A stretch of 11,504 nt of DNA from Methanomicrobiales archaeon (GTDB lineage Archaea; Halobacteriota; Methanomicrobia; Methanomicrobiales; Methanospirillaceae): contig JAAEES010000059.1 of the NCBI GenBank assembly GCA_013415575.1, forward strand, positions 1-11,504, given 5' to 3'. A program made the position numbers and the translations under genes. Numbering within the stretch: the first letter of the stretch is position 1; every line of letters starts with the position of its first letter. Below, in pieces: positions 5,026 through 11,504 of the stretch. The notes below the pieces were generated by a model. That model saw only the letters and a program-made list of their open reading frames with translations, searched no databases and was not told the DNA's origin.

Positions 5026-6879
5026 TTACACCGGATGGATCTCTTTTTCCTTCACATGTGCGGCGATTTCCTGACGGAGTACCTCACTCACCAGTTTCCC
5101 ATCGACAGAACCTCTGACTTCATCCATGACCACACCCATGAGCGGGCCAAGAGCCCCCTTCCCGCGTTCAGTAATGAAATCGCTCCGTGACTCGACAATC
5201 TTCTTCACGATCGCCCGGAGTTCTTCACGTGAGATCGCAGGGGCGCACTCCTGAATCGCTTCAGCAACCGAAGCCCCGGAAGAGACCATTCCGAGAATGG
5301 CGGGTATGGCTTCTTTTGCTGCTTCCCCAAGCTCGACAGCAGACAGGATATCCAGGATCTCCTGATCCGTAATGTGACTGACATCAGTGCCTGCCCGGGA
5401 CAGCTCTTTCAGGGTCGAGAGCAGGGTCCGCGCAGCAAGGGCGGGGGAGATTCCTGCTGCGACCATGCGTTCAAAGAGAAACACCTGTTCGGAAGATACC
5501 AGCTGGGAAGCGAGCGCCGGATCAAGATGGAGATTTTGGACAAACCTGTCTCGTTTCTCAGTCAGGAGCTCGGGAAGGGGCAGGGAATCAAACCAGTCGC
5601 TGGTGATGGTAACCGGAACCACATCCGTTTCCGGGTACATCCGTGCGGCACCCGGGAGCGGGCGCATATAGGCAGTGCTCCCTTCTTCAAGCATCTTCCT
5701 GGTCTCTTCGGGGACCCCCCGGAGCGCCCATCCGGCCCTGATAACTACCTGCTGTGCTGCACACCGGGCTTTCCCCGGGTCTGCTGCAACCAGGATGATA
5801 CATTCATTGTCCCCTGCCGATAGGTGTGCCCGCAGCTCTGCAACTTCCCCGGCTGCGATCCCGTAAGCTGGGAGTTCATCGGTATGAAAAATTCCCCCGA
5901 CCCCGCATTTCCTGGCATAATCGGAGAATTCGCTTCCGAGCCTCCTTCCCGGCTGGATCTCCCTGCCCACCAGTCCTGCGAATCCCGGCAGACGCACGGC
6001 AAGAATGCGGGAGGCTCTCTTCAGGATCGATGATTTCGTTGTTCCGAAGATACCGGTGACATCGACCGGTTCCTCTACGACAGACGCCCCGCGGTCTCTC
6101 AATTGGTCCCTGATCGAGAGCAGGTTCTCCTGGCGAAGCGCCTCCCGTTTCACCACCTCGGCGATGAGATCGAGCTCCTGCACCCCTTTGATCTCCACCC
6201 GTGCACCATCCCTGATGGAGATGTTCACATCCTGCCGGATGGTCCCGAGACCCCGCTTCACCCTCCCGGTTGACCTGAGCACCATTCCCAGGTATGCGGC
6301 AATCTCCCGGACCTCTTCTGGTGTCTTCATGCAGGGGGAGGTGGTAATCTCCACCAGCGGTATTCCCAGGCGGTCGAGCGAGAAGGTGTCCCCCTCTACC
6401 CGCTGCGCTGCCTCCTCCTCGAGGCAGATAGTCTCGATGCTTCCGCCGTTCGGAAGCACCCCGTCCATCGCTACCAGGGCCGTTCTCTGGAATCCGCTGG
6501 TGTTGGATCCGTCGATTACCAGCTTCCGCATGGTGTGAACCTGGCCAATGGGGGTCATCGACAGGGTCCGGGCAATGGTACAACAGATTTCAAGGGCTTC
6601 CGGGTTGAGAGGTGCAGGGGGCTCTTCGTCATACTCCACCAGACAGGTCGTGTCATAGGCATAGTAGCAGAACTGTCGTTCCTGTTTCATCTCCTCCTTT
6701 GCCGCCTCATCGATCTCGCCAAGCTCGCTCTCGGTTGCCCGGAGATACCGGAAGAATTCCCCGGAGCGTTCATCGAATTTCCTGAGCACGGTCGGACAGT
6801 GGCAGAAGAGTTTCTCCCGGGTGTTCATCTGCTGGTGGATCTCGATTCCTGCCTTCAGGCCGAGGTTCTCATAGTCCAT
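5026..6879 (-). CDS. gatE: Glu-tRNA(Gln) amidotransferase subunit E
   Basis: This 617-residue GatE is the archaeal GatB-like subunit. It phosphorylates the gamma-carboxyl of Glu on tRNA(Gln) with ATP and transfers ammonia delivered by GatD, giving Gln-tRNA(Gln). Visible parts: an N-terminal catalytic cradle (LKAGIEIHQQMNT, 8-20; LDRLGIPLVEITTSP, 168-182; IRQDVNISI, 214-222), the AspRS-like insertion domain that distinguishes GatE from GatB (about 285-405), and a C-terminal helical and tail domain for tRNA binding, ending in the YqeY-like segment around GKGALGPLMG (573-582). The length is normal for the family. The start ATG (6877-6879) has GGGAGG 7 nt upstream and overlaps the gatD stop by 11 bp, consistent with equal production of the two subunits. 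The RGG protein gene follows after 25 nt. Confidence 0.97.
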   Translation of the reverse strand: MDYENLGLKAGIEIHQQMNTREKLFCHCPTVLRKFDERSGEFFRYLRATESELGEIDEAAKEEMKQERQFCYYAYDTTCLVEYDEEPPAPLNPEALEICCTIARTLSMTPIGQVHTMRKLVIDGSNTSGFQRTALVAMDGVLPNGGSIETICLEEEAAQRVEGDTFSLDRLGIPLVEITTSPCMKTPEEVREIAAYLGMVLRSTGRVKRGLGTIRQDVNISIRDGARVEIKGVQELDLIAEVVKREALRQENLLSIRDQLRDRGASVVEEPVDVTGIFGTTKSSILKRASRILAVRLPGFAGLVGREIQPGRRLGSEFSDYARKCGVGGIFHTDELPAYGIAAGEVAELRAHLSAGDNECIILVAADPGKARCAAQQVVIRAGWALRGVPEETRKMLEEGSTAYMRPLPGAARMYPETDVVPVTITSDWFDSLPLPELLTEKRDRFVQNLHLDPALASQLVSSEQVFLFERMVAAGISPALAARTLLSTLKELSRAGTDVSHITDQEILDILSAVELGEAAKEAIPAILGMVSSGASVAEAIQECAPAISREELRAIVKKIVESRSDFITERGKGALGPLMGVVMDEVRGSVDGKLVSEVLRQEIAAHVKEKEIHPV

Positions 6880-8107
6880 TGGTCGACCTCCCGGTATACT
6901 CGCCTTTGAGGTTTGACCTCATCAGCCGCTCTGCGCACTCCGGATCCTTTTCATTCCCAAGTACCCACATCAGCTTCACCAGCGCTGTCTCGGGAAGCAT
7001 ATCCTCTCCTTCGATGACTCCCGCTTTAAGCAGGTCGCGTCCGGTATCATACACGCGGTCACAGACCCGTCCGTGCAGGCACTGGGAGGTCATTACGACC
7101 AGGGTTCCTTCTTCGATCAGCTTCCGGATTGCCGGAATGAGTATGGTGCTCACATGGCCAAGTCCGGTTCCGGAGAGAACCAGTCCGGCATATCCGGAGA
7201 ACGCCTCAACCGAGGCCGGTGACATCCCGGGGAAGAACGTCATGAGGGCGCACCGCTCCTCCAGGTTCTTACTCAGGCCGGGCTCGCACGAGCCCCGCCT
7301 TACGGCGCAGGGTTCGAGGTTGACCGAGAGGGACGGGTATGTAACACTCCCGACGGGGAGCGTGCCGATACTGCGGAACGCGTCCCGCCGGGATGTATGC
7401 ATCTTCCGGACCCGGGTGCCGCGATGAATGGCACAGACATCGTCATTCGTACTGGCGTGCATGACCACAGCCACCTCCCCGAGGTCGCTTGCCGCAGCAC
7501 TGGCACTGCAGAGTGCATTCATAGTATTGTCGCTGCTCGGCCGGTCTGCTGATCGCTGTGACCCTACAAAGATGACCGGCACCGGGGTATCAAGCATGAA
7601 GCTCAGTGCAGCGGCACTGTAGGCCATGGTGTCGGTGCCATGGGTGACGATAACACCGGATGCTCCACCCCGGATCTCCTCGTATACCGCCTCTGCCAGC
7701 TGCTGCCAGATGGCAAGGGTCATATTCTCCGAAAGGATGGTGGTGAGCTTCCGCGCCCGGTAGTACCCGATGGTCTGGAGGCGGGGTATCGCCCTCAGGA
7801 TGTCGGCGGCATCAAACTGGCTGGTCACCGCCCCGGTCCGGTAGTCAATACGGCTGGCGATCGTCCCGCCTGTTGATACGATGGAGAGCGCGGATAGGGA
7901 TTCGTCCTGGGAGATTGTTATTTCCGGCAGCTCCACAATTTCCGGACGGGAGACCAGGGAGAGGCAGGAGACCGGGACGCCGACATTGTACCCGCTCTCC
8001 AGTTTTACCACGGCATGCCCATCCCTGCTGGTGATATACGTTCCCTTCCGGGGATTGCGGCCATAGGTGCAGAGGACAATATCCCCGGATGAGAAATCAC
8101 CTGTCAC
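6869..8107 (-). CDS. gatD: Glu-tRNA(Gln) amidotransferase subunit D
   Basis: This 412-residue GatD is the asparaginase-type subunit that hydrolyses an amide donor and passes ammonia to GatE. An N-terminal small beta domain of about 55 residues (GDIVLCTYGRNPRKG) is specific to GatD and separates it from free L-asparaginases. The asparaginase core follows, with STGGTIAS (78-85) and HGTDTMAYSA (156-165). The catalytic set reads as Thr82, Thr158, Asp159 and Lys235, with spacings (76 and 77 residues) equal to those I recall for characterised GatD. The start is GTG (8105-8107), overlapping the argH stop as GTGA. GGAGG 8 nt upstream supports it, and the protein begins where GatD proteins normally do. 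The 3' end overlaps gatE by 11 bp. Confidence 0.97.
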   Translation of the reverse strand: MTGDFSSGDIVLCTYGRNPRKGTYITSRDGHAVVKLESGYNVGVPVSCLSLVSRPEIVELPEITISQDESLSALSIVSTGGTIASRIDYRTGAVTSQFDAADILRAIPRLQTIGYYRARKLTTILSENMTLAIWQQLAEAVYEEIRGGASGVIVTHGTDTMAYSAAALSFMLDTPVPVIFVGSQRSADRPSSDNTMNALCSASAAASDLGEVAVVMHASTNDDVCAIHRGTRVRKMHTSRRDAFRSIGTLPVGSVTYPSLSVNLEPCAVRRGSCEPGLSKNLEERCALMTFFPGMSPASVEAFSGYAGLVLSGTGLGHVSTILIPAIRKLIEEGTLVVMTSQCLHGRVCDRVYDTGRDLLKAGVIEGEDMLPETALVKLMWVLGNEKDPECAERLMRSNLKGEYTGRSTNGL

Positions 8108-9582
8108 GATACAATCCTCCGTGCTTCGCGGATGAGTGCCTGAACCGATTCTGTGAGCTGCTCTTTCCTCTTCTCCAGCATTTCCCGGTCCCCGGCCAGC
8201 TGTCTCCTCCGTTCTTCAAGGGCGGCGGCGACCGGGATCTTTGCAGGGCTGCCCGTCGCCCGCTTCTCCTGAAGGCTCTTTTCCACATCGAGAGCAACTG
8301 TGATATCAATAGCAGAAAGCCCCCGTGTTGAGAGGGGAGATCCGGTGATCTCTACCGCTGCCGCGTCAAGATTCAGGAGGTCGGGAGTTCCTTTCTGGAC
8401 CGCACGTCCCACGATGCTGTGTGCGGTCCGGAACGGGAGACCGAACCGCCGCACCAGCATATCGGCCAAATCGGTGGCGGTGGCATTGCCCCGTCCTGCC
8501 TCCTCCCGCATTCTCCCGGTATTGAAGGTCGCAGAAGCGAGCATCTCGGCAAGGAGGCCGGTCGTATGCTTGGCATCCTGCACACCACGGATGAGGCCCG
8601 GCGTCAGCTCCTGCAGGTCCCGGTTGTAGCTCATCGGGAGCCCCTTCACGATGGCGGCCGATGCCATGAATGCCCCAAGGACCGACCCCGTCTTGGCCCG
8701 CATGATCTCGGCGCTGTCAGGGTTCTTTTTCTGTGGCATGATCGAACTCGTGGAGCAGAACGCATCGTCGAGATCGACAAACCGGACAAAGGCCGAGCTC
8801 CAGAGGATAAGATCCTCGCAGAGCCGGCTTACCGTGACCATGAGGAGACTGAGGTCTGCCAGGACTTCCAGGGCGAAGTCGCGGGAGGCAACAGCATCCA
8901 TGGTATTTCCGATGACCCCGTCAAACCCGAGCAAATCTGCAGTGTACTCCCGGTTGATGGGAAAACCGGTCGATGCAAACGCCGCAGCACCGAGCGGGGA
9001 CCGGTTCACCCGCGGGAATGTTTCATGCAGGCGTTCAAAATCACGGGAGAAAGCCTGCTCATACGAGAGAAAGTAGTGGGCAAGGGTCGTGGGCTGGGCA
9101 TGCTGGAAATGAGTGAAACCGGGCATGACTGCGTCCTGGTGATCCCCCGCAAGGGATAGGAGAACCTCACGTAGTTTGCAGAGGATGGTGAGCTGCCGGA
9201 GGATATCCTCCCTTATGCGGATCCGCAGGCATGCCGCAACCTCATCGTTCCGCGATCGGCCGGAATGCAGCCTCCCACCTACTTCTTCCCCGGTATTCTC
9301 GATGAGGTAAGATTCGATTCCGGCATGGATATCCTCGAACTGATCGCCGAACGCCGAATCGGGGATACCATTGTCATAGAGCGTGAGAAGTGCAGAAAGG
9401 AGTGACTTCGCTGTATCCGGTTCGATGATCCGCTGTTTATTCAGCATCATGACATGTGCAATATCGACAAGAACGTCAGCATCTGCCAGATGCCGGTCAG
9501 CTCCCATTGAGGAAAGAAAATGCATCATTTCGCCGGACCGTTCTCCGGCTAGACGGCCCCGCCGCACCACATCATTGCGCAT
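8104..9582 (-). CDS. argH: Argininosuccinate lyase
   Basis: This 492-residue enzyme of the fumarase/aspartase superfamily splits argininosuccinate into arginine and fumarate, the last step of arginine synthesis; it acts in the cytosol as a tetramer. Motifs: HSGRSRND (106-113) for substrate binding, FTHFQHAQP (156-164) with the general-acid/base histidine region, and the superfamily signature TSSIMPQKKNPD (278-289) with its catalytic serine loop. The N-terminus VVRRGRLAGERS fits archaeal ArgH. The start ATG (9580-9582) has GAGGT about 10 nt upstream. The C-terminus has a charged helix (about 455-490). The gene overlaps gatD by 4 bp and follows the HTH regulator gene by 42 nt. No strong TATA box is seen in that gap, so it may be transcribed from upstream or from a promoter inside the regulator gene. 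Confidence 0.97.
   Translation of the reverse strand: MRNDVVRRGRLAGERSGEMMHFLSSMGADRHLADADVLVDIAHVMMLNKQRIIEPDTAKSLLSALLTLYDNGIPDSAFGDQFEDIHAGIESYLIENTGEEVGGRLHSGRSRNDEVAACLRIRIREDILRQLTILCKLREVLLSLAGDHQDAVMPGFTHFQHAQPTTLAHYFLSYEQAFSRDFERLHETFPRVNRSPLGAAAFASTGFPINREYTADLLGFDGVIGNTMDAVASRDFALEVLADLSLLMVTVSRLCEDLILWSSAFVRFVDLDDAFCSTSSIMPQKKNPDSAEIMRAKTGSVLGAFMASAAIVKGLPMSYNRDLQELTPGLIRGVQDAKHTTGLLAEMLASATFNTGRMREEAGRGNATATDLADMLVRRFGLPFRTAHSIVGRAVQKGTPDLLNLDAAAVEITGSPLSTRGLSAIDITVALDVEKSLQEKRATGSPAKIPVAAALEERRRQLAGDREMLEKRKEQLTESVQALIREARRIVS
8116..8120 (-). promoter_or_regulatory. Ribosome binding site inside argH that fixes the gatD GTG start
   Basis: GGAGG on the minus strand sits within the last codons of argH, 8 nt before the GTG at 8105-8107. 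Together with the GTGA stop/start overlap it shows that gatD translation is arranged to follow argH. Confidence 0.7.
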
Positions 9583-9624
9583 CGGTATAACAACCTCTGA
9601 TCCATTGATGGGCGGGAAAAATGA

Positions 9625-10158
9625 TTAAAGCCACGCCTTCCGTGCGGCAAGCTCGATGGCCCGCTGCACCGATTCACGGGGGATGATGGTGGCCACCGGG
9701 ATGTGGACCAGCTGTTCGATGATACTTGAGACGATGGGTGCACAGACGATTGCGGTTGCACCCTCTCGTTCGGCGCGGACTGCGGCGACGATTGCATCCT
9801 CCATGGTATGCACCGGGTATTCCCGTACCCGTATCCTTCTCCCATCAACTTCGGCATTCCGTTCCTGGACGGTATCGAGCACAGGCCTTGCGGCGATGAG
9901 GCCGATGAACTCCCCTTCCCCGGATCCTTCAAAGAGGCGCAGGGCATGGACTATCGCCCGGAGCGTCGAGAGGTTTGGCGAACGCTGCCCATGGAGTATC
10001 TTGTAGAGTGAGCTCTGGGCAATCCCGCTCTTCTCTGAAAGTTCCCGGACACTGATCCTGAGATCGCTCTTCATGATCAGGTGGAGTGCCCGGACAAACT
10101 CCTGGTCAGAAGCGAGGGCTGCGCGCATCAGCCGGTCAATGGGGTCGCTGAGTACCAT
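9625..10158 (-). CDS. HTH transcriptional regulator with PrpR-N-like sensor half
   Basis: In this 177-residue protein, residues about 34-73 form an XRE-type helix-turn-helix (ISVRELSEKSGIAQSSLYKI, then a wing-like SPNLSTLRAIVHAL). Residues about 108-175 have the pattern of the PrpR N-terminal sensor fold: a duplicated alpha/beta unit with EGATAIVCAP, then SSIIEQLVHIPVATIIP and an amphipathic helix. In PrpR-type activators this fold binds small organic acids; here it is shorter and the similarity is by eye. The start ATG (10156-10158) lacks a ribosome site. TATA-like boxes 22-35 bp upstream fit a leaderless or very short-leader mRNA. It is divergent from the solute-binding lipoprotein gene and upstream of argH by 42 nt. 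Likely targets are its own promoter and the neighbouring one (inference). Confidence 0.82.
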   Translation of the reverse strand: MVLSDPIDRLMRAALASDQEFVRALHLIMKSDLRISVRELSEKSGIAQSSLYKILHGQRSPNLSTLRAIVHALRLFEGSGEGEFIGLIAARPVLDTVQERNAEVDGRRIRVREYPVHTMEDAIVAAVRAEREGATAIVCAPIVSSIIEQLVHIPVATIIPRESVQRAIELAARKAWL

Positions 10159-10184
10159 AGATATATACAGAAAGGATAATTATC

Positions 10185-10206
10185 GACAATATAAAATACT
10201 ATTGTC
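10185..10206 (-). promoter_or_regulatory. Regulator promoter with TATA box inside a dyad
   Basis: GACAAT (10185-10190) and ATTGTC (10201-10206) form a perfect inverted repeat with a 10-bp spacer holding most of the minus-strand TATA-like box TTTTATAT (10189-10196). A start about 25 bp downstream would fall near 10168, giving an approximately 10-nt leader before the ATG at 10158. A second AT-rich box (about 10174-10184) would give a leaderless message. A dyad straddling the TATA box is a natural operator for autorepression; the binding protein is inferred, not shown. Confidence 0.45.
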
Positions 10207-10223
10207 CAACAAAATCTGCCAAA

Positions 10224-10302
10224 ACCACTTCAAATGGACGTTACTCTATAATAAGTGGTGATATTGTATAATAATAGAGAAACTTTCTCACAATTGTATA
10301 AT
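10224..10302. repeat. Cluster of dyads and direct repeats in the divergent intergenic region
   Basis: In this AT-rich stretch ACCACTT (10224-10230) is inverted at AAGTGGT (10253-10259). ATTGTATAAT is repeated directly at 10263-10272 and 10293-10302, exactly 30 bp apart (about three helical turns). A perfect dyad GAGAAA-C-TTTCTC (10277-10289) lies midway between the two copies. CTCTAT (10244-10249) is inverted at ATAGAG (10274-10279). No gene is present. The even spacing suggests protein binding sites on one DNA face, between the two divergent promoters. Confidence 0.45.
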
Positions 10303-10313
10303 TTATTTGACTC

Positions 10314-10329
10314 AATAAGAGAATTTATA
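10314..10329 (+). promoter_or_regulatory. BRE/TATA promoter for a leaderless lipoprotein mRNA
   Basis: A purine-rich stretch AATAAGAGAA (10314-10323) precedes TTTATA (10324-10329). The box centre is about 27 bp before the ATG at 10354, so transcription would begin at or within a few bases of the start codon. The absence of any GGAGG-like site before this ATG (CTACTACGC-ATG) agrees with a leaderless message. Confidence 0.5.
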
Positions 10330-10353
10330 GAGTGTCAGTCACACCTACTACGC

Positions 10354-11504
10354 ATGAAGATTCCAAGCCTCATTGCGCTCGCCGGAATCATGGCGGTTGC
10401 CCTGCTCATTGCCGGGTGCACTACCCCCACCCCGCCTGCAGAAAGTACGGTGTCCCTCATCCAGACCCGGGGGACCGGGCCGATGCCGACTCTCCTTGGT
10501 ACCGACCAGATCGATGCGTACATCGCCTGGCAGCCGACTGTTGAAGTTGCGCCGCTTGCCGGAATCGGCAGAGTCCTCCTCTACACGGGTGACCTGCCCC
10601 CGGAAGGAAAATGGACGAACCATCCCTGTTGTGTTCTTTCGGCGCGTCAGGACATCATTGCTGAGAATCCCGACCTTGTGAATGCCATTGCCGCGCTCAC
10701 CATCCTCTCCACCGATTATGTGAAGGAGAATCCTGACGAGAGCGCGGAAATCGTAGCCGACTGGCTGGCTGGCAAAGGCAACTTCACCTATGGAGATGTC
10801 TCGGTATCGTCGGTTGATGTCCTCAAACAGGCATTCCCCACGGTGAAGTTTGTGAACGAGCCTACCGATGATTGGATCGACGGAAATATCGAATTCGTGC
10901 ACGCGCTCAGGGAACTTGGCGTGCTCACCGGGTCCCTGGCAAATACGACTGATGAGGAGACCAGGGCCATCCTGTTTGATACTAATCCCTACTATCAGGC
11001 TCAGGCTATGATCGAGGCGGGGACCATCACCACCCCGAAACCGGCAGAGAAGGAGATCGGTATCGGCTACCTGAACTCCGATCATCACGCAGCGCTCTTC
11101 GTTGCGGTGAAGAACTGGCAGTACTTCAACGACAACTACGGGATTGCCCTGAAACCGGTGGACGGGACACAGTCCCGGCCCGAGAAGGCTGAGCTTATCG
11201 TCAACGGCCAGAAGATTGCCGATGTCCGGCTCATTCCGGGTGATGCAGGCCCGCAGCTGATGCAACTGGCCTCAACAGAAGCAATCCAGTTTGCCTATGT
11301 CGGAAACCCCCCGGCTATCGCAGCGGTTGATAAAGGAACCCCGATCAAGATTCTCCTGGCAATAAATACCGAAGGCTCCGGCGTGGTCGTTTCCAATGAG
11401 TCCCCGGCAACAGACTGGGAGAGTTTCGTGGACTGGGCCGAGATCCGTTCGGCGGCCGGAAAACCATTGGTCATTGCCGCACCCGGTAAGGGATCCATCC
11501 AGGA
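10354..11504 (+). CDS. ABC-transporter solute-binding lipoprotein, lobe order unusual; 3' end outside window
   Basis: An open frame of 383 codons runs from ATG 10354 to the window edge. Residues 1-22 are a lipoprotein signal with lipobox LIAGC (Cys22), so the mature protein should be anchored outside the membrane. It resembles the nitrate/sulfonate/taurine/NMT1 binding-protein group (COG0715-like). Oddly, residues about 45-220 look like the second, C-terminal half of such proteins (DQIDAYIAWQP at 51-61, HPCCVL at 90-95, then helices with NPDES). Residues about 233-383 look like the mature N-terminal half (KEIGIGYLNSDHHAALFVAV, VGNPPAIAAVDKGTPIKIL, APGKGSIQ). It is therefore either circularly permuted or carries an extra C-terminal-like half in front of a full domain; the missing 3' part decides. 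Ligand unknown. It is leaderless and divergent from the HTH regulator. Confidence 0.85.
   Translation, partial: MKIPSLIALAGIMAVALLIAGCTTPTPPAESTVSLIQTRGTGPMPTLLGTDQIDAYIAWQPTVEVAPLAGIGRVLLYTGDLPPEGKWTNHPCCVLSARQDIIAENPDLVNAIAALTILSTDYVKENPDESAEIVADWLAGKGNFTYGDVSVSSVDVLKQAFPTVKFVNEPTDDWIDGNIEFVHALRELGVLTGSLANTTDEETRAILFDTNPYYQAQAMIEAGTITTPKPAEKEIGIGYLNSDHHAALFVAVKNWQYFNDNYGIALKPVDGTQSRPEKAELIVNGQKIADVRLIPGDAGPQLMQLASTEAIQFAYVGNPPAIAAVDKGTPIKILLAINTEGSGVVVSNESPATDWESFVDWAEIRSAAGKPLVIAAPGKGSIQ

Noticed and set aside
5876..6583. Long open frame (235 codons) overlapping gatE in another frame of the same strand
   Set aside because: It lies entirely inside gatE, and its Gly/Arg/His-rich composition is typical of out-of-frame reading in GC-rich DNA.
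8419..9159. Plus-strand open frame of 246 codons opposite argH
   Set aside because: It is antisense to a gene with clear family motifs, with no ribosome site or recognisable domain.
10348..11265. Minus-strand open frame of 305 codons at the right end
   Set aside because: It is the antisense of the lipoprotein gene, whose lipobox and binding-protein motifs are unmistakable.

Overview
The window looks like chromosomal DNA of a methanogenic archaeon, most likely of the order Methanomicrobiales. Four things point there. It carries gatD and gatE, the archaea-only Glu-tRNA(Gln) amidotransferase. It carries archaeal families of unknown role (DUF2070, UPF0212). Promoters are TATA/BRE-type. Genes are tightly overlapped and preceded by strong GGAGG ribosome sites. 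The genus is not resolved.

Layout. Positions 1-161 hold the start of an unidentified minus-strand gene. Positions 162-704 are non-coding for protein, but contain an apparently complete small RNA gene on the plus strand (about 412-530). It has its own BRE/TATA, a nested set of perfect stems, an 11-nt repeated single-stranded motif and a T6 terminator. From 705 to 10158 everything is on the minus strand. In transcription order: an HTH regulator with a PrpR-N-like sensor half; argH; gatD; gatE; a small basic RGG-rich protein; an all-helical hypothetical; a nitroreductase; a UPF0212 protein; a PfkB-family kinase; and a DUF2070 membrane protein. Most junctions overlap or are shorter than 45 nt, so argH to DUF2070 is probably one long operon. 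The exception is a 97-nt gap at 4589-4685. Positions 10159-10353 are an AT-rich divergent intergenic region full of repeats and dyads. From 10354 to the window end runs a plus-strand lipoprotein related to ABC-transporter solute-binding proteins, cut by the window edge.

How it fits together. GatD (asparaginase-like, releases ammonia from an amide donor) and GatE (GatB-like, activates and amidates Glu-tRNA(Gln)) form one enzyme and are translationally coupled. ArgH makes arginine and fumarate from argininosuccinate. The downstream genes are uncharacterised or generic, and their co-transcription is the main clue to their roles. The HTH gene sits back to back with the binding-protein gene and may control it.

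Most interesting items: (1) the stand-alone structured RNA at 412-530; (2) the solute-binding lipoprotein, whose visible part runs C-terminal-like lobe first and N-terminal-like lobe second, suggesting circular permutation or partial duplication; (3) the repeat-rich divergent promoter between the sensor-like regulator and that lipoprotein; (4) the RGG-rich small protein directly behind gatE.
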